The position numbers and the translations under genes were made by a program. 64,000 bases of DNA from Bradyrhizobium lablabi (GTDB lineage Bacteria > Pseudomonadota > Alphaproteobacteria > Rhizobiales > Xanthobacteraceae), in assembly GCF_018131005.1 (NCBI RefSeq), contig NZ_JAFCJK010000007.1, forward strand, positions 248,001 through 312,000, in the 5' to 3' direction. Within the stretch, counting starts at the first letter, position 1. Each line of letters starts with the position of its first letter. The notes under the pieces were generated by a model. It saw only the letters and a program-made list of their open reading frames with translations. It did not search any database and was not told the DNA's origin. Shown here piece after piece: positions 1-7,334 of the stretch.

Positions 1-26
1 CGTCAGCGGCCTGAAACCCTTCTCGA

Positions 27-45
27 TTTGAAAGCAAGCATCGGA
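27..45 (+). repeat. 19-bp direct repeat, copy 1
   Basis: The 19-mer tttgaaagcaagcatcgga recurs at 1217-1235 with one mismatch (c for t at position 15). The two copies lie in the same orientation about 1.19 kb apart and bracket the alkyltransferase and the unknown gene at 710. No transposase or terminal inverted repeats are visible between them. It may be a duplication scar or shared leader sequence. Confidence 0.45.
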
Positions 46-105
46 GTTTGGCGTAGAGCGCTTTTGCGTACGTTCAGTCACGAGAACAGATGAAGGAGAC
101 GATCC

Positions 106-639
106 ATGAATCTCGCGACATACGCTGACCTTTCGGCTGACCCGACCACCACCCCCTCCGACGTTCTCTTCTACGCGACCGGCGGCTGCGCGTTCGGCAC
201 GGTTCTGATCGCCCGCAGTGTCAAGGGTGTTTGCGCGATCCTCCTCGGTGAGGACGCCCGCGCACTGGAAGATGATCTTGCGAGACGCTTCCCGCACTCC
301 ACGTTCGTTCCGAACGAGGCGATGATTCGTGACGCCCTGGCGAAAGTGACGCGCTATGCCGACAAGCCCTCCGAAGGACTCGATCTCACGCTCGATATGC
401 GCGGCACTCCCGTCCAGCGCCGCGTGTGGAACGCGATTCGTTCAATCCCGCTCGGCAAGACAAAGAGCTATATGGAGGTGGCTCGCCTGATCAACTCCGC
501 CTATCCCCAGGTCACCGCCCGCATCGTCGCGAATGCCTGCGCTGCCAATCCGCTCGCGCTCGTCATCCCATGTCATCGCGTCATTCGCGGCGACGGCGAA
601 CTTGCCGGTGGTTGCCAAGGTCTCGAGCGCGAGCGCTGA
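106..639 (+). CDS. ogt: Methylated-DNA-[protein]-cysteine S-methyltransferase (Ogt/Ada C-terminal type), C-terminus degraded
   Basis: 177 aa. Expected to repair O6-alkylguanine by moving the alkyl group onto an active-site cysteine. The catalytic IPCHRV motif is present, with Cys at residue 156, preceded by the DNA-binding-domain signature GTPVQRRVWNAIRSIP. Start ATG follows AAGGAG. The end is abnormal: family members continue with a GYRWG..RK..LL..E segment, whereas here the Tyr-Arg-Trp positions read Gly-Cys-Gln and a stop follows LERER. The frame one base back continues with ALISRE, which resembles the missing tail, so a small deletion near 633-640 is likely. No Ada N-terminal or AraC domain is present. 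It may be a decaying or barely functional gene; the family assignment is firm. Confidence 0.8.
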   Translation: MNLATYADLSADPTTTPSDVLFYATGGCAFGTVLIARSVKGVCAILLGEDARALEDDLARRFPHSTFVPNEAMIRDALAKVTRYADKPSEGLDLTLDMRGTPVQRRVWNAIRSIPLGKTKSYMEVARLINSAYPQVTARIVANACAANPLALVIPCHRVIRGDGELAGGCQGLERER

Positions 640-709
640 TTTCTCGAGAAACAAGCCAGCGCATGAAGCGCGTGGACGAATGGCCTCGTCGCGAAAAGGC
701 AGGACGTTA

Positions 710-1201
710 ATGAAACTCGCCAAGATAACAGATGAGACAATCGGGCTCGTCGTGACCCTTCCCAATGGACCGCATATCGTCGACATCGCCAAAAGTGTGG
801 GCGTCTTTGCGCCGCACGACCCCCTGTCGAACGGCATCTTGAACGGAACGTTCAAGGATGGCGGCGACTGGCCATCGATCGTCAAGCACTGGGCGCGATT
901 GCAGTGGTCACTCAATCGGCTTGCTCTCGTCGCCGAAACCTGCCCGGATCACCCCTGCCTCGTCCTTCAATCTCTTGCCGATCGGAATTTGAAGGGTGAG
1001 CCTTCCAATTCGATTGTGGCGATCGAGATCACGGACATGCAGCCGCGCGAACAACGGGATCCGACTGGCCGGCGTGCCATGGAACAGCAATTCGTGGCGC
1101 CGCTTCAGGATGCGACCGAAGCGGACTCGGCTGCCGCGCCAGAGACAGCTCAAATCATCGGCTTCGTGCGTCCCAACAGTGACGAGTTCTCGAAACGGTG
1201 A
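710..1201 (+). CDS. Conserved-looking protein of unknown function (N-terminus resembles FAH-family starts)
   Basis: 163 aa from ATG 710, which is preceded by an AGGCAGG ribosome-binding site. The frame is open further upstream, but that extension overlaps ogt and lacks a good start. The first ~30 residues (MKLAKI..., then LPNGPHIVDIAKSVGVFAP) resemble the opening of fumarylacetoacetate-hydrolase-family proteins, but the protein is far too short for the catalytic fold and no metal-binding E..E motif is visible. The tail is polar and rich in Ala, Glu and Gln. No signal peptide or membrane segment is seen. Function is not recognised. It may be a stand-alone remnant of a FAH N-terminal domain. 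Confidence 0.6.
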   Translation: MKLAKITDETIGLVVTLPNGPHIVDIAKSVGVFAPHDPLSNGILNGTFKDGGDWPSIVKHWARLQWSLNRLALVAETCPDHPCLVLQSLADRNLKGEPSNSIVAIEITDMQPREQRDPTGRRAMEQQFVAPLQDATEADSAAAPETAQIIGFVRPNSDEFSKR

Positions 1202-1216
1202 CGCATCGTTTTCGCG

Positions 1217-1235
1217 TTTGAAAGCAAGCACCGGA
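1217..1235 (+). repeat. 19-bp direct repeat, copy 2
   Basis: Matches 27-45 in 18 of 19 positions. It lies just after the stop of the unknown gene at 710-1201 and upstream of the SnoaL-like fragment. Confidence 0.45.
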
Positions 1236-1275
1236 TCGGGACGCGGGATCAGTTCGAAAGCATGAAAACACAGAG

Positions 1276-1572
1276 GTGATCGCCTCGATCAGTGCGGAAG
1301 AGCTCAGCTACAGCCACTCTAACGCCAAGATTGACACCAAGGCGTCTCTCCTCAACGGCATTGCCACCGCAAATTACAAATGGACCTCGCTCGAATACAA
1401 GGACCCCACGATCCGCGTCGTAGGCCCGGCGGCCATCGTGCGCTTCAACTTTGTCGGCGAGCAGGAATTTACCGACGGCAAGAAAACCCCGCAGAACCTG
1501 CACATCCTGATGAACTGGCAGAAGCAGGGCAACGACTGGAAGCTCCTGTCACGGGCGGCGACCAAGCTCTGA
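1276..1572 (+). CDS. SnoaL/DUF4440-like (NTF2 fold) protein, probably N-terminally truncated
   Basis: 98 aa from GTG 1276. The segment LSYSHSNAKIDTKASLL followed by a conserved-looking VRVVGPAAIVRF stretch and the C-terminal WKLLSRAATKL is typical of DUF4440/SnoaL-like NTF2-fold proteins, which are usually ~130-150 aa and often secreted. The first helix, and any signal peptide, that should precede AEELSYSHS are missing. Codons upstream in the same frame stay open for a short distance but give no recognisable start or leader. The gene lies just downstream of the second copy of a 19-bp direct repeat, so it may be a 5'-truncated remnant. The substrate or role cannot be inferred. Confidence 0.5.
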   Translation: MIASISAEELSYSHSNAKIDTKASLLNGIATANYKWTSLEYKDPTIRVVGPAAIVRFNFVGEQEFTDGKKTPQNLHILMNWQKQGNDWKLLSRAATKL

Positions 1573-1715
1573 GCGCGGCGCAGCATTGGGTCGAGACCTC
1601 TCCGAGCAGGGGTTGCGAATCGAGAGGCCCAGCGCACATTCACAGGACGGCGAGGTACATCACTCTCGCCGGGATCGGCACGCATAACGAGGCCAGTCGC
1701 TCAACCTTGACGTGC

Positions 1716-2489
1716 TCAACCGCGATAGATCGGTGCACCCGCAGGTGAGGCTGTCGCGCCGCCATCGACGAACAGTTCCTGCCCCTGCACATGCGCCGCA
1801 TCATCTGAGGCCAGAAACAATACCGTTTTCGAGATGTGATCCGGCTCGCCCATCCGCCCGAGCGGCGTGGTCTTCGCGATGCGTGCTTCGAACGCCTTCT
1901 CGGCTTCGGGCGTGGCGGTCGCAGCGCCCCAGATCGGCGTGCGAGCCGCGCCCGGCGCCACCACATTGACGCGGATCCCCCGCGGCGACAGTTCTGATGC
2001 CATCACTCGCGCCATCGCGCGCACGCCGGCCTTGCTCGCCGCGTAGGCCGAGTAACCTGGATTGCCGAGCACCGAGATCACCGAACCGTTGAGGATGATG
2101 GAGGCGCCATCGTTGAGATACGGCGCAACCGCCTGCACGGTGAAGAACACGCCGGTCAGATTGGTCCGGATCACGGACTCAAATGCCGCGAGCGTGGTGC
2201 CGCCGACCGGCGTGTGACCGGGAATACCGGCATTGGCGAACACGATGTCGTACTTGCCGAACTTCTCTGCGCCCTGCTTCACCGCAGCTTCAAGCGCCGC
2301 AACGTCGGTGGCATCGGCCACCACGGCGAACGCATTCGGTCCGAGTTCCTTCGCCGCAGCTGCGAGCGTCTCCTTGTTGCGTCCGGTGATGACGACCTTG
2401 GCGCCCTCGGCCACGAACAGTTTCGCGGTCGCCAGCCCGATGCCGCTGTTGCCGCCGGTGATCAACGCCGTCTTGTTTGCCAATCTCAT
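1716..2489 (-). CDS. SDR-family oxidoreductase
   Basis: 257 aa cytoplasmic short-chain dehydrogenase, likely NADP(H)-dependent. The Rossmann motif TGGNSGIG (residues ~11-18), the NAG motif (NAGIP), catalytic Ser (NGSVIS) and YxxxK (YSAYAASK) are all present, and the C-terminal FVDGGATAS is typical. I chose ATG 2489 because GGAGGT lies 5 bases upstream; the earlier ATG at 2501 begins that ribosome-binding site. It is divergent from the HxlR regulator at 2599, with a shared inverted-repeat region between them, so HxlR control is likely. Such HxlR-SDR pairs usually respond to reactive electrophiles or aromatic compounds. The substrate is unknown. Confidence 0.9.
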   Translation of the reverse strand: MRLANKTALITGGNSGIGLATAKLFVAEGAKVVITGRNKETLAAAAKELGPNAFAVVADATDVAALEAAVKQGAEKFGKYDIVFANAGIPGHTPVGGTTLAAFESVIRTNLTGVFFTVQAVAPYLNDGASIILNGSVISVLGNPGYSAYAASKAGVRAMARVMASELSPRGIRVNVVAPGAARTPIWGAATATPEAEKAFEARIAKTTPLGRMGEPDHISKTVLFLASDDAAHVQGQELFVDGGATASPAGAPIYRG

Positions 2490-2504
2490 GCCCACCTCCA
2501 TTCG

Positions 2505-2558
2505 GTTGCATTATTAAACTATGTTGCCTGATTATGGTATCTGGTTTAATATTGCAAC
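2505..2558. promoter_or_regulatory. Inverted-repeat operator with overlapping divergent promoters (HxlR/SDR)
   Basis: Arms gttgcattattaaac (2505-2519) and gtttaatattgcaac (2544-2558) are inverted repeats matching at 14 of 15 positions, separated by 24 bp. A plus-strand promoter fits: TTGCCT (2524-2529), 17-bp spacer, TAATAT (2547-2552), with the -10 inside the right arm. On the minus strand, TTGCAA (2557-2552) followed 17 bases later by TAATCA (2534-2529) could serve the SDR gene. The site is strikingly AT-rich for this genome. Binding by the adjacent HxlR protein is inferred. Confidence 0.7.
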
Positions 2559-2598
2559 TACACAAGATCGTGATCGCGTGCCTGTTCGGGAGAATATT

Positions 2599-3075
2599 GT
2601 GGTGAAACGAACCAGCCTTGCGGGCAATGAATGCCCGATCGCGCGCGCGCTCGATGTTTTCGGCGACTGGTGGTCGCTCCTGATCATCCGTGATGCGCTG
2701 ATCGGCCGGCGCCGCTTCGGTGAATTCCAGGCCAGTCTTGGGCTGGCGAAAAACATCCTTGCCACCCGGCTCCGCTCCCTCGTCGAGCGCGGCATCCTGA
2801 AGATGGTCCCCGCCTCCGATGGCAGCGCCTACCAGGAATACGTGCCGACGCCGAAGGGCCACGGCATCTTCCCGATCCTCGTCGCGCTCCGGCAGTGGAG
2901 CGAAGAGTTCGACGAGGACCCGGACGAGATTGCGACCACCCTGGTCGACCGCGAAAAGGGCAAGCCGGTGAAGAAGCTCGCGCTCTACTCGCAGGATGGG
3001 CGGATGTTGAGCGCGGTGGATACTGCGTTGAAGTTCCGGCCGACAGCGAAACGCACGCGGCGCGCGTCAGCGTAA
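2599..3075 (+). CDS. HxlR-family winged-helix transcriptional regulator
   Basis: 158 aa from GTG 2599, six bases after GGGAG. An upstream in-frame ATG at 2521 would place the start inside the operator and is rejected. The core CPIARALDVFGDWWSLLIIRDA plus GRRRFGEFQASLGLAKNILATRLRSLVERGIL is the classic HxlR winged helix-turn-helix. A Cys in the NECP position could act as a redox or electrophile sensor, as in known HxlR/YodB-type proteins (inference). The C-terminal ~45 residues are charged and basic. It is divergent from the SDR gene and likely controls it and itself through the 15-bp inverted repeat. Confidence 0.88.
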   Translation: MVKRTSLAGNECPIARALDVFGDWWSLLIIRDALIGRRRFGEFQASLGLAKNILATRLRSLVERGILKMVPASDGSAYQEYVPTPKGHGIFPILVALRQWSEEFDEDPDEIATTLVDREKGKPVKKLALYSQDGRMLSAVDTALKFRPTAKRTRRASA

Positions 3076-3108
3076 CTGCGCCTTGCCCATCGTCATCGAA
3101 TGACGATC

Positions 3109-3568
3109 ACTGATTTGCCCGACAGGGCAAGACCTCACGCGCAAAACATTCCGCTTCGCGTTTCACCCAAATCAGTCGTTTAATCCGCCCGTCTCACCCG
3201 ATCGAGGGGCGCTTCGCGATCGTCACGGGTGTTGGGTTGAGATGCGGTGGACGCCGCGCGTGTGACTGACGAGCGCATGCGATGCGGACGGCGAAATCGT
3301 GTGGTCCTGACGCCCCAGTGGCTGGTGTTAAGTCCGCGGGAGGCCAGCGCCTCTTGCCGACGACGGTGGCAACAAAGCCCGGTCTCGCCGAGGAGATCAC
3401 GTATAAGCCGTAAACCATCGCGCAGGGAAAGCCGGGTTGTTTCCGGTTACACCTGTGGTCCTACCCCCGTGCTTTTTGTTGCACGGGACCCATGGGTGCG
3501 ATCGGCACCCGGCTTTCCCTGCGCCCTCATTTCTTCATGGGGGTGGAAAGTGACGCAAACCTCGGGCG
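3109..3568. repeat. ~460-bp structured intergenic repeat, copy A
   Basis: Similar along its length, in inverted orientation, to 54975-55438. It begins with a short inverted pair, actgatttg (3109-3117) and caaatcagt (3168-3176). It contains an 18-bp perfect long-range stem (3420-3437 with 3507-3524) enclosing a hairpin CCCGTGC/GCACGGG (3466-3472 with 3481-3487) and a GGGTGC/GCACCC hairpin (3494-3510). Open frames cross it, but the reading frame is not preserved between copies. The rest of the gap before rnd (3569-3703) shows nothing I can name. Confidence 0.85.
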
Positions 3569-3703
3569 CATCTGCGCCGCGAGACCGCGCAGGCGCGCAA
3601 AAAACTCAATTCTGGGCCGTGTGCAACGCCAAATTCGCAGCAAGACCCTTGACATAGCAGCCCTTTCGGCCGAACGCGTGTTCTTAAGCGCTATGGACTG
3701 TTC

Positions 3704-4852
3704 ATGGACCTGATTACCACCACCTCCGAACTTGCGGCAGCCTGTTCCCGCCTCGCTCAGCACAAGGTCATCACTGTTGATACCGAGTTCCTGCGGGAGA
3801 CGACCTATTACCCGTTGCTCTGCGTCATTCAGATGGCAAGCGCGGACGAAGCCGTCGTGATCGATGCGCTGGCGGATGGCATCGACCTGAAGCCGTTCTT
3901 CGAATTGATGTCTGATGAAGCCGTGCTGAAAGTGTTCCACGCCGCACGGCAGGACATCGAGATCGTCTGGCACCTCTCCAACACCATTCCGCACCCGATC
4001 TTCGACACACAGGTCGCCGCCATGGTGCTCGGCTATGGCGACAGTATCGCCTACGACCAGCTGGTCGACCGCGTCACCGGCCATCGGCCGGACAAGACCC
4101 ACCGCTTCACCGACTGGTCGCGCCGGCCGCTGAGCGAAGAACAACTCCACTACGCCGTCTCCGACGTTACCCATCTGCGCGACGTCTTCATCGCACTCGA
4201 CGCAGACCTGAAGAAGCGCGCCCGCAGCGACTGGGTCAGCGAAGAGATGGAGGTCCTGACCTCGCCGAAGACCTACGATTTCCATCCCGAGCGCGCCTGG
4301 GAGCGGCTCAAGACCCGCGTGCGCAAACCGCGGGAGCTTGCCGTGCTGATCGAGGTCGCGGCCTGGCGCGAGCAGGAAGCTCAAAGCCGCGACGTGCCGC
4401 GCTCACGCGTGCTGAAGGACGACACGGTCGGCGATATCGCGACCCATGCGCCGACTTCGCTGGAGAAACTCGCCAATCTCCGTTCGCTGCCGAAGGGCTT
4501 CGACCGCTCCAAATGGGGCACCGACATCGTCGCCGCCGTGCAGCGCGGGCTCGCGCGCGATCAAGCGACACTGCCGAAGCTCGAAAAGCCGCGCAACAAT
4601 TCCAACGGTGCCGCGATCGTCGAGCTGTTGAAGGTCCTGCTGCGGATGACGTCGGAGCGTCACGCGGTCGCAAGCAAGGTGATCGCAACCGTCGACGATC
4701 TCGAGCAGATCGCGGCCGATGATCACGCCGATGTCGGCGCCCTGCACGGCTGGCGGCGCGAATTGTTCGGCGAGGCGGCGCTCAAGCTGAAGCGCGGCGA
4801 GCTCGCGCTCGCGATCGACAAGGGCCGCGTGGTGCGGGTCGATCGCAGCTAA
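3704..4852 (+). CDS. rnd: Ribonuclease D
   Basis: 382 aa, the normal length for alphaproteobacterial RNase D, a 3'-5' exoribonuclease that trims tRNA and other stable RNA ends. DEDD exonuclease motifs are visible: Exo I VDTEFLRE (residues ~19-26), Exo II HAARQDIEIVW (~80-90) and Exo III YAVSDVTHL (~149-157). The region around 210-290 matches an HRDC domain (LAVLIEVAAWREQEAQ, then VLKDDTVGDIA). Start ATG 3704 is the first in frame. It stands alone, after the copy A repeat and before the cold-shock gene. A 7-bp hairpin without a T-run follows at 4865-4881. Confidence 0.95.
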   Translation: MDLITTTSELAAACSRLAQHKVITVDTEFLRETTYYPLLCVIQMASADEAVVIDALADGIDLKPFFELMSDEAVLKVFHAARQDIEIVWHLSNTIPHPIFDTQVAAMVLGYGDSIAYDQLVDRVTGHRPDKTHRFTDWSRRPLSEEQLHYAVSDVTHLRDVFIALDADLKKRARSDWVSEEMEVLTSPKTYDFHPERAWERLKTRVRKPRELAVLIEVAAWREQEAQSRDVPRSRVLKDDTVGDIATHAPTSLEKLANLRSLPKGFDRSKWGTDIVAAVQRGLARDQATLPKLEKPRNNSNGAAIVELLKVLLRMTSERHAVASKVIATVDDLEQIAADDHADVGALHGWRRELFGEAALKLKRGELALAIDKGRVVRVDRS

Positions 4853-5152
4853 GCTGCCGCTCCTCTCGGCCAATGGCCGAGCCGCGCCACGTTGTTGTCG
4901 GTCTGCCACAGGCTGTTGCCATGCTGCACCGGATTGCGGAAGCCGGCCAAAAGCTTGCTAACGCGCGACTTTCGTGGTGCAATCGGTGCACAATCGGATT
5001 GCGGCCGTTTGACTGTGCGTTTCGCGACGTTGAAAACCAAGACTTCGACCTTGACGGCTCGGACATCGACCAAACTACCCGAAGCCCGTTTGTGGCGTGG
5101 CACGCGGAAACCGCGGCCGCGTCTTTTTTGTATCTAAACTGGGAGAGAGGCG
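4853..5152 (+). other. Upstream region of the cold-shock gene
   Basis: No gene is seen in this 300-base stretch. It holds a hairpin CTCGGCC-aat-GGCCGAG (4865-4881) just after rnd, and then the presumed promoter and leader of the cold-shock gene. A weak TTGACG (about 5051) exists without a convincing -10, so no promoter is assigned. Confidence 0.4.
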
Positions 5153-5356
5153 ATGCCGAAGGGTACCGTCAAGTGGTTCAACCCGACCAAGGGTTACGGG
5201 TTCATCAAGCCGGCCGTCGGAGAGAAGGACGTCTTCGTTCACATCTCGGCCGTCGAGCGTGCTGGGCTCACCACACTCAACGAGAACCAAACCATCGAGT
5301 ACGAGTTGGTGGAGAACCGCGGCAAGGCGTCGGCGGAAAATCTCAAGGTTCATTGA
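5153..5356 (+). CDS. cspA: Cold-shock protein (CspA family)
   Basis: 67 aa single cold-shock domain, a five-stranded OB fold that binds single-stranded RNA/DNA and acts as an RNA chaperone. RNP1 KGYGFIKP and RNP2 VFVHIS are both intact, and the length is exactly that of the family. ATG 5153 is preceded by GGGAGAGAGG. A hairpin terminator follows at 5391-5424, so it is probably a single-gene transcript. Rhizobial genomes carry several paralogues, so the precise symbol is uncertain. Confidence 0.95.
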   Translation: MPKGTVKWFNPTKGYGFIKPAVGEKDVFVHISAVERAGLTTLNENQTIEYELVENRGKASAENLKVH

Positions 5357-5390
5357 AGGCCGGCGCTGTCAGCGCAGGCCAACTTGATAC

Positions 5391-5424
5391 CTCCCCCGGC
5401 TGCATCACCCCGGGGGGATTTTTT
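5391..5424 (+). terminator. Rho-independent terminator after cspA
   Basis: CCCCCGG pairs with CCGGGGG around a short loop and is followed directly by ATTTTTT. It lies 35 bases after the cspA stop and also separates it from convergent purN. Confidence 0.85.
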
Positions 5425-5449
5425 GTTGCGAGCCGCGCCTGCTGGCATC

Positions 5450-6103
5450 CTATGCCGTGGTCGGCGCGACCAGAGTGCTGTCGGAAGCATCGCTTCCCAG
5501 CGTCCTGCAGCGATTCCCTTCGAGCTTGAGCCGGCCGCTCGCCAACAGCCGCAGCGCTTCCGGATAGATGCGGTGCTCGATCTTGATGACACGCGCGGCC
5601 AGCGTCTCCGGCGTGTCGTCATCGGCCACGGTGACCGCGCCCTGCATCACGATCGGGCCGGCATCGGTTTCCGGGATCACGAAATGCACCGTCGCGCCGG
5701 ACAGCTTCACACCAGCCCGCAGCGCCTGGCCGTGCGGATCGAGCCCGGGGAAGGAAGGCAGCAGCGAGGGATGGATGTTGAGCATCCGACCGTACCAGCG
5801 CTGCACGAATTCCGCCGTGAACAGTCGCATGAAGCCGCCGAGGCAGATCAGTTCGACGTCGTTGTCGTCGAGCGCCTGCTGCAACACCGCCTCGAAGCCC
5901 GCGCGATCCTTTCCGAACGGCTTGCTCTCGATGACGACGGTCGGGATGCCGCTTGCGGCCGCCCTCTCAAGCCCGCCGGCGTCGGCGCGGTTGGAGATCA
6001 CGACGACGATCTCGGCCGAGAAATCCGGCGTCCTTGCGGCCTCGATCAGCGCGGCCATGTTGGAGCCGCGGCCGGAGATCAGAATGGCGACCCGGCGCTT
6101 CAT
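5450..6103 (-). CDS. purN: Phosphoribosylglycinamide formyltransferase
   Basis: 217 aa. Catalyses the third step of purine synthesis, formylating GAR with 10-formyl-THF. The N-terminal ILISGRGSNMAALI loop binds the substrate phosphate. The catalytic Asn-His pair is in NIHPSLLPSFPG, and the Asp is in HFVIPETDAGPI. Start ATG overlaps the purM stop by 4 bases, so translation is probably coupled. The pair purM-purN reads away from the phosphatidyltransferase gene and converges on cspA. Confidence 0.96.
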   Translation of the reverse strand: MKRRVAILISGRGSNMAALIEAARTPDFSAEIVVVISNRADAGGLERAAASGIPTVVIESKPFGKDRAGFEAVLQQALDDNDVELICLGGFMRLFTAEFVQRWYGRMLNIHPSLLPSFPGLDPHGQALRAGVKLSGATVHFVIPETDAGPIVMQGAVTVADDDTPETLAARVIKIEHRIYPEALRLLASGRLKLEGNRCRTLGSDASDSTLVAPTTA

Positions 6104-7173
6104 CGCGAGAGGTCGAGATGGCCGTTATAGACCACGCGATGGCCGGTCTTGGCCTCGATCACCTCGCCGAGCGTCGCCACGGTCTCTCCGCTTGCGGTGA
6201 AGACCTCGGTCACCTGGTCGACGGCGTCCGGCTTCACGATCGCGATCATGCCGATGCCGCAGTTGAAGGTGCGCAGCAGTTCGAGTTCAGCGATGCCGCC
6301 CTGCTCCGCCAGCCACTTGAACACCGGCAACACCGGCAGCCGCGCGAGATCGATGCCGACGCCGAGATGCCTCGGCAGCACGCGCGGAATGTTGTCGGTG
6401 AAGCCGCCGCCCGTGATGTGGGCGAACCCCTTGACCGCGCCTGTCTCGCGGATCGCATTCAGGCAGGACTTCACATAGAGCCGCGTTGGCGTCAGCAATG
6501 CCGCGCCGAGCGTCATGACCGGCGAGAACGGCGCCGGCGCACTGAAAGCAAAACCCGAACGCTCGACGATCTTGCGCACCAGCGAGTAACCGTTGGAGTG
6601 CACGCCCGAGGAAGCGAGACCGATCACGGCATCGCCCGGCGCGATATCGGCGCTCGGCAACAGCGTGCCGCGCTCGGCGGCGCCGACCGCAAAGCCGCCG
6701 AGGTCGTAGTCGCCTTCCTTGTAGAGGCCCGGCATCTCCGCAGTCTCGCCGCCGATCAGCGCGCAGCCGGATTCGCGGCAGCCTTCGGCGATGCCGGCGA
6801 CGATCGCGGCGGTGGCCTCGGGATCGAGCTTGCCGCACGCGAAGTAGTCGAGGAAGAACAGCGGTTCCGCGCCCTGCACGACGATGTCGTTGACCGACAT
6901 CGCCACGAGATCGATGCCGATGCCGCCATGAATGCCGGTCTCGATCGCGATCTTGAGTTTAGTGCCGACACCGTCGGTCGCCGCCACCAGAACCGGATCC
7001 TTGAAGCCCGCGGCCTTGAGGTCGAACAACCCGCCGAAGCCGCCGATCTCGGCATCGGCGCCGGGGCGCGCGGTGGCCCGCACCATCGGCCTAATGATGT
7101 CAACCAGTCGATTCCCGGCGTCGATGTCGACCCCCGAATCCGCGTAGGTGAGCCCGTTTTTGCACTCGGTCAT
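6100..7173 (-). CDS. purM: Phosphoribosylformylglycinamidine cyclo-ligase (AIR synthetase)
   Basis: 357 aa. ATP-dependent ring closure of FGAM to AIR, step five of purine synthesis. Recognisable elements are the YADSGVDIDAGN start, the ATDGVGTKLKIA loop, NDIVVQGAEPLFFLDY, IGGETAEMPG, ASSGVHSNGYSLVR and ITGGGFTDNIPRVLP. I chose ATG 7173 (MTECKNGLTYADSG) over an earlier in-frame start at 7227 because family members begin here. It is first gene of a purM-purN operon. The 107-base gap to the next gene holds a TATACT at 7250-7255 that could be a -10, but no convincing -35. Confidence 0.96.
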   Translation of the reverse strand: MTECKNGLTYADSGVDIDAGNRLVDIIRPMVRATARPGADAEIGGFGGLFDLKAAGFKDPVLVAATDGVGTKLKIAIETGIHGGIGIDLVAMSVNDIVVQGAEPLFFLDYFACGKLDPEATAAIVAGIAEGCRESGCALIGGETAEMPGLYKEGDYDLGGFAVGAAERGTLLPSADIAPGDAVIGLASSGVHSNGYSLVRKIVERSGFAFSAPAPFSPVMTLGAALLTPTRLYVKSCLNAIRETGAVKGFAHITGGGFTDNIPRVLPRHLGVGIDLARLPVLPVFKWLAEQGGIAELELLRTFNCGIGMIAIVKPDAVDQVTEVFTASGETVATLGEVIEAKTGHRVVYNGHLDLSR

Positions 7174-7334
7174 GGCCAATTCCAGTTGATCGAACCGCTG
7201 GTTACGAGGAATTCCCGCCTCGCGCAATGGCTCGCGGGCCGCGCTTCGCTATACTATGTAGATAACACCCGGCCAGACGCTGAAACGAGCCGGATCATGA
7301 GTAAAATCAGGCCGGTAGCCGGGAAGCGACCGAG

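Noticed and set aside
2521..2598. ATG 2521 as start of the HxlR gene
   Set aside because: It would put the start within the operator and promoter; GTG 2599 has a good ribosome-binding site and fits the family length.
3194..3418. Minus-strand open frame (GLYVISSARPGF...) in the ~460-bp repeat
   Set aside because: The frame is not kept between the two copies of the element, so it looks like repeat sequence rather than a gene.
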